Shown: positions 18,179 to 28,251 of the stretch, piece after piece | Numbering within the stretch: the stretch's first letter is position 1 | How the letters are laid out: each line of letters starts with the position of its first letter | From: Mycolicibacterium aurum | GTDB lineage: Bacteria > Actinomycetota > Actinomycetes > Mycobacteriales > Mycobacteriaceae | Direction: 5' to 3' | DNA: 64,000 bases | Assembly: GCA_900078775.1 (NCBI GenBank) | Contig: LT549889.1 | Location: 4,402,001-4,466,000, forward strand | The notes under the pieces: model-generated | Database searches by the model: none | What the model saw: the letters and a program-made list of their open reading frames with translations, nothing else | What the model was told of the DNA's origin: nothing | Made by a program: the position numbers and the translations under genes

Positions 18179-18508
18179 CTAGCCCCCGAGCCCGAGGTTG
18201 CCCATCCCGCCGGCCAGCGGGCCGAGCCGGGTCTGGGCCAGGATCGTCATCTGCTTGGAGGCGTCGGCGAGCGCGCCGACGATGAGGTCCTGCAGCGTCT
18301 CCGGATCCGACGGGTCGATCACCTTGGGGTCGATCGCCACCGCGATGACCTCACCGCTGCCCTTCATGGTGACCTGCACCAGGCCGCCGCCGCCCTGGCC
18401 GTGCACCTCGGCGTTGGCCAGCGCCTCCTGCGCCTCCATCAGTTGCTGCTGGACCTGCTGTGCCTGCGCGAGCAGCGCAGACATGTCGGGCTGACCACCG
18501 GGTTGCAT
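18179..18508 (-). CDS. YbaB/EbfC family nucleoid-associated protein
   Basis: A 109-residue DNA-binding protein typically encoded next to recR. The core runs [58 protein letters not shown] ... [16 protein letters not shown], as in the family. ATG 18508 (MQPGGQPDM) is chosen because GAGGGGAC lies just upstream; a longer in-frame version from 18556 lacks this. The C-terminus is Gly/Leu-rich. Confidence 0.92.
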   Translation of the reverse strand: MQPGGQPDMSALLAQAQQVQQQLMEAQEALANAEVHGQGGGGLVQVTMKGSGEVIAVAIDPKVIDPSDPETLQDLIVGALADASKQMTILAQTRLGPLAGGMGNLGLGG

Positions 18509-18612
18509 GACTGTCCCCTCTTGATTGCGACCTGGTCTCGACTTCATTGCACTCACGAGCCCGAGGCGGTTTTGCCCTCAACATTAGCCGCCGCCGCGAC
18601 TACCGTGGCGGC

Positions 18613-19368
18613 GTGCACGTCCCCTCTCGTATGCGTGTCGGCGCGATCACCGCGGCGACCATGCTCGTCGCCGCCGGCCTGTCCGCCTCCGCCGCCTCGC
18701 CGGCAACCGCCGCACCGAGTGCCATCGCCGGGAAGATCGTGTTCCTCGACCCCGGACATAACGGCGCCAACGACGCATCCATCAGCCGCCAGGTCCCCAC
18801 CGGCCGGGGTGGCACCAAGGACTGCCAGGCCAGCGGCACGACCACCAACTCCGGCTACCCGGAGCACACCTTCAACTGGGACGTCACGCTGCGCGTCCGC
18901 GCGATCCTGAACGCCAACGGGGTACGCACGGCGATGTCCCGGGGCAACGACGACGCCCTCGGCCCGTGTGTCGACGAGCGCGCGGCGATGGCCAATGCGC
19001 TGCGACCCAACGCCATCGTGAGCATCCACGCCGACGGCGGGCCGGCCACCGGCCGCGGGTTCCACGTGCTGTACTCCTCGCCGCCGCTGAACACGGTGCA
19101 GGCCGGACCGTCGGTCACGTTCGCCCAGATCATGCGCGATCAGCTGCAGGGGTCGGGCATCCCGCCGGCCACCTACATCGGCTCGAACGGCCTGAACCCG
19201 CGTTCGGACATCGCCGGGCTCAACCACGCCCAGTTCCCGTCCATCCTGGTCGAGCTGGGCAATATGAAGAACCCGGCCGATACCGCGCTCATCGAGTCGG
19301 AGGCCGGCCGGCAGAAGTATGCCGAGGCGGTGGCGCGCGGCATCGCCACCTGGTTGGCCAACAGCTGA
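18613..19368 (+). CDS. ami1: Secreted N-acetylmuramoyl-L-alanine amidase (Rv3717 / Ami1-like)
   Basis: A 251-residue zinc amidase (Amidase_3) that cleaves the bond between MurNAc and the stem peptide. An N-terminal signal peptide (MRVGAITAATMLVAAGLSAS ending near ATAAP) is followed by LDPGHNG (zinc His), YPEHTFNWD (zinc Glu), VSIHADGG (zinc His) and ILVELGNMKN (catalytic Glu). The start is taken as GTG 18613 because TACCGT (18601-18606) lies 6 nt before it, as for a leaderless mycobacterial transcript; ATG 18631 is the alternative. The last seven codons are the first unit of a 24-bp triple repeat. Confidence 0.9.
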   Translation: MHVPSRMRVGAITAATMLVAAGLSASAASPATAAPSAIAGKIVFLDPGHNGANDASISRQVPTGRGGTKDCQASGTTTNSGYPEHTFNWDVTLRVRAILNANGVRTAMSRGNDDALGPCVDERAAMANALRPNAIVSIHADGGPATGRGFHVLYSSPPLNTVQAGPSVTFAQIMRDQLQGSGIPPATYIGSNGLNPRSDIAGLNHAQFPSILVELGNMKNPADTALIESEAGRQKYAEAVARGIATWLANS

Positions 19369-19416
19369 GCCACCTGGTTGGCCAACAGCTGAGCCACCTG
19401 GCTGGCCAGCAGCTAG
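19345..19416. repeat. Three tandem 24-bp units across the amidase stop codon
   Basis: Units 19345-19368 and 19369-19392 are identical (GCCACCTGGTTGGCCAACAG followed by CTGA). Unit 19393-19416 differs at three positions, ending in TAG. Each unit encodes A-T-W-L-A-N/S-S-stop, so the gene ends with one real and two duplicated C-termini. The last unit overlaps the stop of the converging SRPBCC gene. Confidence 0.95.
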
Positions 19417-19850
19417 CCTTCGAGTTCCTTCTTGAGGTTGCCCAGCACCTCGTCCTGGATCTTGCGCAGACCCAACGGCGCGAACGTCTTCTCGAAGAAG
19501 CCCTTGACGCCACCGGCGCCGGTCCAGGAGGTCTTGACGGTGACGGTCGACCCGGTGCCCGCGGGCGCCACCGTCCAGTTCGTCACCAGCGAGGAGTTGG
19601 CGTCCTTCTCGATCACGGTCTTGCCCGCGACGTCGACGGCGGCCTGCACGTCCCGCGACCGCGACTTGGTGGCCTGCAGCTTCCAGGTCACCACGGTGCC
19701 GGCACCCTGACCACCCTCGAGCACGGAGTAATTGCTGTAGTGCGAGGAGAGAATCTTCGGCCGGACCGTCTGGTAGTCGGCGACCGCGGCAAGCACGGCT
19801 TCCGGCGCGGCATTGATCAATACAGTGCTGGAAGCGCTGACCTGTCCCAT
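19413..19850 (-). CDS. SRPBCC-family (polyketide cyclase/START-like) protein
   Basis: A 145-residue protein of the START/Bet v1-like helix-grip fold (polyketide cyclase 2 group): MGQVSASSTVLINAAPEAVLAAVADYQTVRPKI, then GTVVTWKLQATKSRSRDVQAAVDVAGKTVIEKDANSSLVTNW. Such proteins bind hydrophobic ligands. The position matches Rv3718c. AGGAG precedes the ATG. It converges on the amidase gene within the tandem repeat. Confidence 0.9.
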   Translation of the reverse strand: MGQVSASSTVLINAAPEAVLAAVADYQTVRPKILSSHYSNYSVLEGGQGAGTVVTWKLQATKSRSRDVQAAVDVAGKTVIEKDANSSLVTNWTVAPAGTGSTVTVKTSWTGAGGVKGFFEKTFAPLGLRKIQDEVLGNLKKELEG

Positions 19851-19920
19851 GAGTGCAAAACTCCTGTCATCACGTATCGGTTCGGTCGCGGCATCGGCGA
19901 CCGAGGACTAGCGTATATGT

Positions 19921-21303
19921 GTGTCTGTTGCTGCAACTGACGCGCAAGCTGTACACGGGGAGGGCGTGCAGCGTCTACTGGCGAGTTATCGCGCCATCCC
20001 CTCGACAGCGACTGTGCGACTGAGCAAACCCACGTCGAACCTGTTCCGGGCGCGGGAACGCAACCCTGCACCGGGCCTGGACACCTCCGGACTGACCGGC
20101 GTCATCGCGGTGGACCCGCAGGCGCGCACCGCCGATGTCTCGGGTATGTGCACCTATGCGGACCTGGTCGCCGCGACCCTGCCCTACGGCCTGTCGCCGT
20201 TGGTGGTGCCCCAGCTCAAGACGATCACCCTCGGCGGCGCCGTCACCGGACTGGGCATCGAGTCCGCGTCGTTCCGCAACGGCCTGCCGCACGAATCGGT
20301 GCTAGACCTCGACATCCTCACCGGCGCCGGGGAACTCGTCACCGCGAATCGAGATGTCCACTCGGACCTCTTTCATGCCTTTCCGAACTCCTATGGCACG
20401 CTGGGCTATTCGGTGCGGCTACGCATCGAGCTGGAGCCGGTGCTGCCCTTCGTCGCGCTGCGCCACCTGCGCTTCCATTCGGTGCAGGAGTTGGTCGCGG
20501 TGATGGATCGCATCATCGAGACCCGCGGATACCAGGGCGTGCCGGTGCATTACCTGGACGGGGTGGTCTTCAGCGCCGAGGAGAGCTACCTGTGCCTGGG
20601 CATCCAGACCGACACCACCGGACCGGTGAGCGATTACACCGGTCAGGACATCTACTACCGGTCCATCCAGCACACCGACGGTGAAAAGCACGACCGGCTC
20701 ACGATCGCCGACTACCTGTGGCGGTGGGACACCGACTGGTTCTGGTGCTCGCGGGCTTTCGGTGCCCAGCACCGGCTGCTGCGGCGATTGTGGCCGCGGC
20801 GTTACCGGCGCAGCAGCATCTATTGGAAGCTGATCGGCTACGACCAGCGCTTCGGCATTGCCGACCGGATCGACAAGCGCCGGGGCCGCCCGGCCCGGGA
20901 ACGGGTGGTGCAGGATGTCGAGGTCCCGCTGCAGAATTGCGCACCGTTTGTGAACTGGTTCCTGGACAACGTGCCCATCGAGCCGATCTGGATCTGCCCG
21001 TTGCGGTTACGCGAACCAGACGCGCAGTGGCCGCTGTATCCGCTGCAACCGAACCGCACCTATGTGAACATCGGGTTCTGGTCCTCGGTACCGGTCGGCC
21101 CCACCCCCGCGCACACCAACCGGCTGATCGAGGCGAAGGTATCCGAACTCGACGGGCACAAGTCGCTGTACTCGGAATCCTTCTATGGTGTCGAGGAATT
21201 CGACGCGCTCTACGGTGGCGAGACCTACAAGTCCGTGAAAAAGACCTACGACCCCGACTCGCGATTGCTCGACCTCTACGACAAGGCGGTGCGCAGGAAG
21301 TGA
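19921..21303 (+). CDS. FAD-binding oxidoreductase (DHCR24-like), paired with a fatty-acid methyltransferase
   Basis: A 460-residue protein with an N-terminal FAD_binding_4 domain (GVIAVDPQARTADVSGMCTYADLVAATLPYGLSPLVVPQLKTITLGGAVTGLGIE). It resembles DHCR24-like reductases, which reduce carbon-carbon double bonds. The downstream gene is a cyclopropane-fatty-acid-synthase-like methyltransferase, overlapping by four bases. The pair looks like the BfaB/BfaA-type partners that make 10-methyl fatty acids, where the methyltransferase makes a methylene intermediate and the flavoenzyme reduces it; this is by analogy. The GTG start has TAGCGT 6 nt before it, suggesting a leaderless transcript. Confidence 0.88.
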   Translation: MSVAATDAQAVHGEGVQRLLASYRAIPSTATVRLSKPTSNLFRARERNPAPGLDTSGLTGVIAVDPQARTADVSGMCTYADLVAATLPYGLSPLVVPQLKTITLGGAVTGLGIESASFRNGLPHESVLDLDILTGAGELVTANRDVHSDLFHAFPNSYGTLGYSVRLRIELEPVLPFVALRHLRFHSVQELVAVMDRIIETRGYQGVPVHYLDGVVFSAEESYLCLGIQTDTTGPVSDYTGQDIYYRSIQHTDGEKHDRLTIADYLWRWDTDWFWCSRAFGAQHRLLRRLWPRRYRRSSIYWKLIGYDQRFGIADRIDKRRGRPARERVVQDVEVPLQNCAPFVNWFLDNVPIEPIWICPLRLREPDAQWPLYPLQPNRTYVNIGFWSSVPVGPTPAHTNRLIEAKVSELDGHKSLYSESFYGVEEFDALYGGETYKSVKKTYDPDSRLLDLYDKAVRRK

Positions 21304-22604
21304 CTACCTTCAGAGAACGCACGGATCAGCGCCGGATGCCCCTGGCCGAGATCCTGGAACTGTTTGCCTCCAGCAAGCTTCCGCTGCGGTTCTCCGCGTA
21401 CGACGGCAGCACCTCGGGTCCGCCGGACGCCGCGGTGGGCCTGGATCTGAAGAGCCCGCGCGGCACCACCTACCTGGCCACCGCCCCCGGTGAGCTGGGG
21501 TTGGCCCGCGCCTACGTGTCCGGTGACATCGAACCGGTGGGGGTACACCCCGGTGACCCGTATGACCTGCTGCAGGCACTTGCCGACCGGACGAAGATCA
21601 AACGCCCACCGGCACGGGTGCTGGCATCGATCATCTCCTCGATCGGCATCGAGCATCTGGTGCCGATCCCGCCCCCACCCCAGGAGGCACTGCCGCGCTG
21701 GCGACGGGTCGCCGAAGGTCTGCGGCACAGCAAGATCCGGGACGCCGAGGCGATCCACCACCACTACGACGTCTCGAATGCGTTCTACCAGAAGGTGCTC
21801 GGCCCGTCGATGACCTACACCTGTGCCTGCTATCCCGACCAGCAGGCCACCCTGGAGCAGGCACAGGACAACAAGTACCGGTTGGTGTTCGAGAAACTGC
21901 GACTGCAACCCGGCGACCGACTGCTCGACGTCGGCTGCGGTTGGGGTTCCATGGTGCGCTATGCCGCCCGGCATGGGGTCCGCGCACTGGGCGTCACGCT
22001 GTCGGCCGAGCAGGCGGCGTGGGCGCAGCGCGCCATCGCCGACGAGGGGCTGTCCGAGCTGGCCGAGGTCCGCCACGGCGACTACCGCGATGTCACCGAG
22101 TCCGGTTTCGACGCGGTGTCCTCGATCGGCCTGACCGAGCACATCGGGGTGGGCAACTACCCGGCGTATTTCGCTTTCCTGCAGGCGAAGCTGCGCGTCG
22201 GCGGCTTGCTGCTCAACCACTGCATCACCCGGCCGAACAACCGGGCCGGCGCCACCGCGAACTTCTTCATCGACCGGTACGTCTTCCCGGACGGGGAGCT
22301 GACCGGGTCCGGTCGCATCATCGCCGAGGTTCAGGATGTCGGCCTGGAGGTGCTGCACGAGGAGAATCTGCGCCAGCACTATGCCCTGACGCTGCGTGAC
22401 TGGTGCCGCAACCTGGTCGAGCACTGGGACGAGGCGGTCGCCGAGGTCGGCCTGCCGACTGCCAAGGTGTGGGGCCTCTACATGGCCGGGTCCCGGCTCG
22501 GCTTCGAGTCGAATGTGGTTCAGCTGCACCAGGTTCTGGCGGTCAAACTTGACGATCAGGGTTACGACGGCGGGCTGCCGATGCGGCCGTGGTGGACACC
22601 GTAG
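21300..22604 (+). CDS. Cyclopropane-fatty-acid synthase-family methyltransferase (Rv3720-like)
   Basis: A 434-residue SAM-dependent methyltransferase acting on unsaturated acyl chains of lipids. An N-terminal region (about 1-130) with FSAYDGSTSGPPDAAVGLDLKSP precedes the CFA synthase core: EAIHHHYDVSNAFYQKVLGPSMTYTCACY, LLDVGCGWGSMVRYAARHGVRALGVTLSAEQ and SIGLTEHIGVGNYPAYF. The start is GTG 21300, overlapping the oxidoreductase stop (GTGA); the long open frame upstream is a shadow of the previous gene. See the oxidoreductase for the proposed joint role. Confidence 0.92.
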   Translation: MTTFRERTDQRRMPLAEILELFASSKLPLRFSAYDGSTSGPPDAAVGLDLKSPRGTTYLATAPGELGLARAYVSGDIEPVGVHPGDPYDLLQALADRTKIKRPPARVLASIISSIGIEHLVPIPPPPQEALPRWRRVAEGLRHSKIRDAEAIHHHYDVSNAFYQKVLGPSMTYTCACYPDQQATLEQAQDNKYRLVFEKLRLQPGDRLLDVGCGWGSMVRYAARHGVRALGVTLSAEQAAWAQRAIADEGLSELAEVRHGDYRDVTESGFDAVSSIGLTEHIGVGNYPAYFAFLQAKLRVGGLLLNHCITRPNNRAGATANFFIDRYVFPDGELTGSGRIIAEVQDVGLEVLHEENLRQHYALTLRDWCRNLVEHWDEAVAEVGLPTAKVWGLYMAGSRLGFESNVVQLHQVLAVKLDDQGYDGGLPMRPWWTP

Positions 22605-22745
22605 GCTAGGGCAGCGAGACCAGGGCCAGTTCGTCACCGCCGATCTGCATTCGCGCGCGTCACAGGCACTCGGGTTGATGACTGCCCATCTCCCGAAACC
22701 CCGCCTCAGCGCAAAGAGGTCAGCTGTCCACCGTTGATACCGCAG

Positions 22746-24739
22746 CTAACTTCGATCGATGCGCTTGGCACCCAGTTCGTTCTGCAGGAGTTCGATCGCG
22801 ACTTCCTCCGGATCGCGGCGCACCACCTCCGAGGTGTCGCTGCTGGCCTCGGCCAGCATGCGCTCCTCCTCGGCTTCGTGGTCCTGGCGCGGTGCCGGAC
22901 CGGCCTCCGAGGGCGCCGGCTCCCCGGTGTCCGGTACGCACCGGACCTGCCAGTTCACCCCGAGCGCATCCTTGAGCGCTTCCCGGATGACGTCGGCGTT
23001 GCGCTGCTCGCTGAGCCGTCGGGCCAGCGGCGGTGCCCGGTGGCTCAGCACCAGGGTGTCACCGTCCAGCGCCCGCACGATCGCATCCGCGAGCATGGCG
23101 TTGACCGGTTTGCTGCGGACATTCACCTTCTCCCGCACGGTATCCCACATCGCGCGGACCGCGGCGGCGTCCGGTTGGCCGACCGCCGGGGCGGGGGCCT
23201 GGGCCGCCGGTGCGGCGGGCGGCGGGGTCGCGGCCGGCCGGGCGACCGGCTCCGGCGGCGGGGTCGGGGCCACCGGTTCGGGGGCCGGGGCAGGCTCGGG
23301 TTGCGGGAGCGGCCGCGGCTGCGGCACGGGGGCCGGCGGGGGTGCCGGAACGGGCGTCGGCTCCGGAACCGGGACCGGCTCGGGCTCCGGAACCGGGACG
23401 GGCGCCGGCGTCGGGGCCGGCGCGGGCGTCGGGGTCGGGGCCGGGCCGTCGGCGGCGTCCAGGCCGGTGCGGGTGCGGGCTCGGGGGTGGCTTCGGCAGC
23501 GGCCTGGGCCCTGCTGGCCCGGACGAACTGCCGCGCCGGGGTCGACGCGGTGGCCTCCGGGGCGGCCGTACCGCCGGGGATGGCCATGTCCAACCGGGTC
23601 TCGATCCGCTCGATGCGTTGCAGCAGAGCCGATTCGGTGTCGTGAGCCGAGGGCAACAGCAGCCGGGCGCACACCACCTCAAGCAGCAACCGCGGTGCGG
23701 TCGCGCCGCGCATCTCGCCGAGGCCCGCGTGCACCACTTCCGCATAGCGGGCCAGCGTCGCAGCACCCAACTTGCCGGCCTGCTCCCGCATCCGATCCAG
23801 CACACCGTCCGGGGCGTCCACCACCCCGCGGTCGGCGGCATCCGGAACCGCTTGCAGCACAATGAGATCGCGGAAACGCTCCAGCAGATCGGTGGCGAAC
23901 CGGCGCGGATCGTGCCCGGCGTCGATCACCGACTCCACTGCCCCGAACAGCGCCTCGGCATCGCCTGCGGCCAGCGCGTCGACCGCCTCGTCGATCAGCG
24001 CCACGTCCGTCGCCCCCAGCAGGGACAGCGCCCGCTGGTAGACGACGTGATTGTTGTCGGCACCGGCGACCAGCTGATCGAGCACCGACAGGCTGTCACG
24101 CGGAGAGCCGCCACCGGCCCGGATCACCAGCGGATAAACCGCGTCCTCGACGGTGACGCCCTCGTCACGGCAGATCCGTTCCAGCAGGGTGCGCATCGTC
24201 TTGGGCGCCAGCAGCCGGAACGGGTAGTGATGCGTCCGGGACCGGATGGTGGGCAGCACCTTCTCCGGTTCGGTGGTGGCGAAGACGAAGATCAGGTGCT
24301 CGGGTGGCTCCTCGACGATCTTGAGCAACGCGTTGAAGCCCGCGTTGGTGACCATGTGGGCCTCATCGATGATGAAGATGCGGTACCGCGACTGGGCCGG
24401 CGCGTAGAACGCCCGGTCCCGAAGTTCGCGGGTGTCGTCGACGCCGCCGTGGCTGGCCGCGTCCAATTCGGAGACGTCCACATTGCCCGGCCCGTTGGGG
24501 GCCAGCGCCACACACGAGTCACACACCCCGCACGGGGTCGGGGTCGGCCCCTGCTCGCAGTTCAGCGAGCGGGCCAGGATGCGCGCCGACGACGTCTTAC
24601 CGCAGCCGCGCGGCCCGGAGAACAGATACGCGTGGTTGATGCGTCCCGCGGACAGCGCTGTGGACAGCGGTGCGGTGACATGCTCCTGGCCGACGACCTC
24701 GGCGAAGCTTGCGGGTCGGTACTTCCGGTAGAGCGCCAC
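22746..24739 (-). CDS. dnaX: DNA polymerase III subunit gamma/tau, with an apparent frameshift in the linker
   Basis: Clamp-loader ATPase. The N-terminal frame (from ATG 24739) carries MALYRKYRPASFAEVVGQEH, Walker A GPRGCGKTS (42-50), the Cys-rich zinc site, IFIIDEAHM, ATTEPEKV and GGSPRDSLSVLDQL. The C-terminal tau region (MWDTVREKVNVRSKPVNAMLADAIVRALDGDTLVLSH ... VNWQVRCVPD) is in another frame ending at 22746. The N-terminal frame instead runs on to 23123 as an Arg/Pro-rich tail. Adding one base near 23440-23470, in a Pro/Ala linker, would join the two into about 664 residues. No classic A-rich slippery site is present. An assembly error is more likely than programmed frameshifting. Confidence 0.85.
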
Positions 24740-24778
24740 GGTCAGCAGGTTACCGAGTGGCGCCGACGTGCGGCGCGG

Positions 24779-26110
<1,332 letters not shown>

Positions 26111-26118
26111 TCAAAAAG

Positions 26119-26212
26119 AAGGGGACCCCGCGCACCCGCCAGAGCCCATTGACCCTTGCTGCCTTCCGGCCCTGGGGGAGTTCACAGGATGGACGCCGCG
26201 CGGGGTCCGGTG
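26119..26212 (-). ncRNA. ffs: Small signal recognition particle RNA (4.5S type)
   Basis: On the minus strand the apical conserved core reads CCGGAAGGCAGCAAGGGTC (within about 26150-26170), the Ffh-binding loop of bacterial small SRP RNA. The ends pair: GGACCCCGCGC (plus 26198-26208 read in reverse) with GCGCGGGGTCC (26123-26133). The 3' end is followed by CTTCTTTTTGA, a U-rich terminator tract (26111-26119). It partners with Ffh to target nascent membrane and secreted proteins. Ends are approximate to a few bases. Confidence 0.93.
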
Positions 26213-26307
26213 ACCGAGTGTAGTCCCCCACCCGAATCGGCAGCGGAGCGACCGGCGATCTACCCGGTTGGTCGGGGCACCCCCGCGAGTCGGTTAGGAT
26301 TGCCGAC

Positions 26308-26393
26308 GGAGGATTCGCCTAGTGGCCTATGGCGCTCGCCTGGAACGCGGGTTGGGTTAATAGCCCTCAGGGGTTCAAATCCCCTATCCTCCG
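26308..26393 (+). tRNA. tRNA-Ser (anticodon GGA)
   Basis: Acceptor GGAGGAT (26308-26314) pairs with ATCCTCC (26386-26392), discriminator G. The D-arm is GCC...GGC, the anticodon stem CTCGC/GCGGG with loop CTGGAAC (anticodon GGA), followed by a long variable arm typical of serine tRNA and the T-arm AGGGG-TTCAAAT-CCCCT. CCA is not encoded. It follows the divergent SRP RNA. Confidence 0.97.
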
Positions 26394-26398
26394 CAGTT

Positions 26399-26443
26399 GG
26401 TCCGGGGCGTGACCCGAGTTCGATCGGGTCACGCCCCGGGACC
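26399..26443 (+). terminator. Terminator after tRNA-Ser
   Basis: A stem of about 19 bp with a single bulge: 26399-26417 pairs with 26424-26443 around GTTCGA, followed by ACAAAAT. It begins 6 nt after the tRNA and ends before the lucA ribosome site. Confidence 0.75.
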
Positions 26444-26464
26444 ACAAAATCGTCGAGGAGGACT

Positions 26465-27148
26465 ATGCGGCGCGGTATCGCATCGCTATGGCACGCGTCA
26501 TCGCTGGTACTCGCCGGAGTTCTGTTCTTCCTGTTCGCCCTGCCGCGCTGGTTCGAGTTGACCGGGCAGTGGCCGGTCGCCCTGGGCACCGTGATGCGCA
26601 TCGTGTGCGGCCTTCTGGTCGCGCTGACCGCGGTGCCCGTGCTCCTGACCCTGATCCGCACCCGCAAGCCCGAGCTCGGTACGCCGACGCTGGCGCTGTC
26701 GCTGCGGGTCTGGTCGATCATCGGGCACATCGCCGCCGGGGTGCTGATCCTGGGTGCCGCCATCAGCGAGATCTGGCTGGACCTCGACGACGCCGGACAG
26801 TGGCTGTTCGGCGTCTACGGTGCCGCCGCCGCGATCGCCCTGCTCGGCGCGTTCGCCTTCTATCTGGCGTTCGTGGCCGAACTGCCGCCGCCGCCACCGA
26901 AGCCGCTCAAGGTCAAGGCCGAGAAGCCCGAAACGGCCGGCACCGAGGACACCGAGGCCTCCGAGGACAGCGCGACCACGGAATCCGAAGACGCCGACGA
27001 GTCCGCCGAATCCTCGGTCGAGGACACCGTCGAAGAGACCGAATCCGCCGAGGAACCCTCGGCTGACGAGGGCAAACTGCGTAACCACCGGCCCTCCGGG
27101 AAGGCTCGGCGCACCCGTACCCGCGGCGGCGTCGCCACCGAGAATTGA
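26465..27148 (+). CDS. lucA: LucA-like membrane protein (lipid uptake coordinator, Rv3723 family)
   Basis: A 227-residue membrane protein starting at ATG 26465 with GAGGAGG at 26455-26461. Four hydrophobic segments lie at about 9-25, 44-62, 78-98 and 113-136; the cytoplasmic C-terminal third is very acidic, rich in Glu/Thr/Ser, ending in a basic KARRTRTRGGVATEN. The position after the aminotransferase, SRP RNA and tRNA-Ser matches Rv3723, which in M. tuberculosis stabilises Mce1 and Mce4 importers of fatty acids and cholesterol (established knowledge). Orthology is inferred from synteny and topology. A complete mce operon lies 5 kb downstream. Confidence 0.8.
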   Translation: MRRGIASLWHASSLVLAGVLFFLFALPRWFELTGQWPVALGTVMRIVCGLLVALTAVPVLLTLIRTRKPELGTPTLALSLRVWSIIGHIAAGVLILGAAISEIWLDLDDAGQWLFGVYGAAAAIALLGAFAFYLAFVAELPPPPPKPLKVKAEKPETAGTEDTEASEDSATTESEDADESAESSVEDTVEETESAEEPSADEGKLRNHRPSGKARRTRTRGGVATEN

Positions 27149-27231
27149 CCCGCCGGATCGCTGTTACGTCGACAGTTCGTCGCGACGCCGTCAATATTGA
27201 GGTGATACCTCGGGCGCTCGGAAGGCGGCGA

Positions 27232-28251
27232 ATGCGCAAGGCTCTGCTCTGGTGGTGGCTCACCGCCCTGTTCACCGCGTTCGCTACCGCCCTGGTGGCC
27301 GCGCCGTCGGCGGCCGCCGACCCGGCGGAGCTGTCCCGCGCGGCCGACCGCGTCGAGCCCTCCGTCGTGCGACTGGACACCGTCGTCGACTACCAGCACG
27401 TGATGGGCACCGGCACCGGCTTCGTGATCGACGGGTCCGGCCAGGTGCTGACCAATCATCACGTCGTGCAGGGCGCCGACGTCATCACCGCCGTGGTCGG
27501 TGGCCGTTCCTTCGGTGCGGACATCCTCGGCTACGACCGCGGCCGCGACATCGCGGTGCTGCAGTTGCGCGGCGCGGATGGCCTGCAGGTCGCCCCCCTG
27601 GGTGACTCCACCCGCATCACCGTCGGTGAACCCGTCATCGCGATCGGCAATGCCCGCGGCAGCAACAGCCCGCTGACCAGGGAGCCCGGTTTCATCACCG
27701 AGCTGGGCCGCACGATCAGCGCCGAGGACGAGCTGACCGGTGCGAAGACGCAGATGACCGGGCTGTTCGAGTTCGCCGCGCCGGTGCGGTCCGGCGACTC
27801 GGGCGGCCCGGTGCTCAATGCCGCCGGAGAAGTGATCGGCGTGACGACCGCGGCGACGGTGAACTTCCAGACCACTCCGGGCGGTGAGGGTTTCGCGATC
27901 CCGATCAACGACGCGATGGCCATCGCCGGTCAGATCCGGTCCCGCACCCCGTCGGACACCGTCCACATCGGCCCGCCGACCCTGCTGGGTGTCGGGGTGA
28001 GCAGCGCCGAGCAGCACGGAGCCTTCCCCGGCGTCATCGTGCACGAGGTACTGCGGGGCGGGCCCGCCGAGCAGGCCGGACTGGCCAACGGCGACGTCAT
28101 CCTCACCATCGACGGGACCCCGATCGAGTCCGCCGCCGGCCTGACCCAGGTCCTGGATCGGCACTACCCGGGCGATGTGGTCGGACTGACCTGGGTGGAC
28201 CGGGCGGGCCAACACCGGAGCGGAAAGGCCGCGCTCGGGGCCGGTGCGTAG
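27232..28251 (+). CDS. Secreted trypsin-like serine protease with PDZ domain (PepA/HtrA-like)
   Basis: A 339-residue exported protease. Signal peptide (MRKALLWWWLTALFTAFATA, cleavage near SAAADPAE). The catalytic triad is visible: His in LTNHHVVQG, Asp in YDRGRDIAVLQ and Ser in VRSGDSGGPVLN. A PDZ domain occupies about the last 95 residues (LLGVGVSSAEQHGAFPGVIVHEVLRGGPAEQAGLANGDVILTIDG). The closest known type is mycobacterial PepA. ATG 27232 is chosen for GAAGG 6 nt upstream and because the signal peptide begins there. Confidence 0.9.
   Translation: MRKALLWWWLTALFTAFATALVAAPSAAADPAELSRAADRVEPSVVRLDTVVDYQHVMGTGTGFVIDGSGQVLTNHHVVQGADVITAVVGGRSFGADILGYDRGRDIAVLQLRGADGLQVAPLGDSTRITVGEPVIAIGNARGSNSPLTREPGFITELGRTISAEDELTGAKTQMTGLFEFAAPVRSGDSGGPVLNAAGEVIGVTTAATVNFQTTPGGEGFAIPINDAMAIAGQIRSRTPSDTVHIGPPTLLGVGVSSAEQHGAFPGVIVHEVLRGGPAEQAGLANGDVILTIDGTPIESAAGLTQVLDRHYPGDVVGLTWVDRAGQHRSGKAALGAGA

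Noticed and set aside
23123-24739. Programmed frameshifting in dnaX as in E. coli
   Set aside because: No A-rich slippery heptamer, and the unshifted frame does not stop soon after the break.
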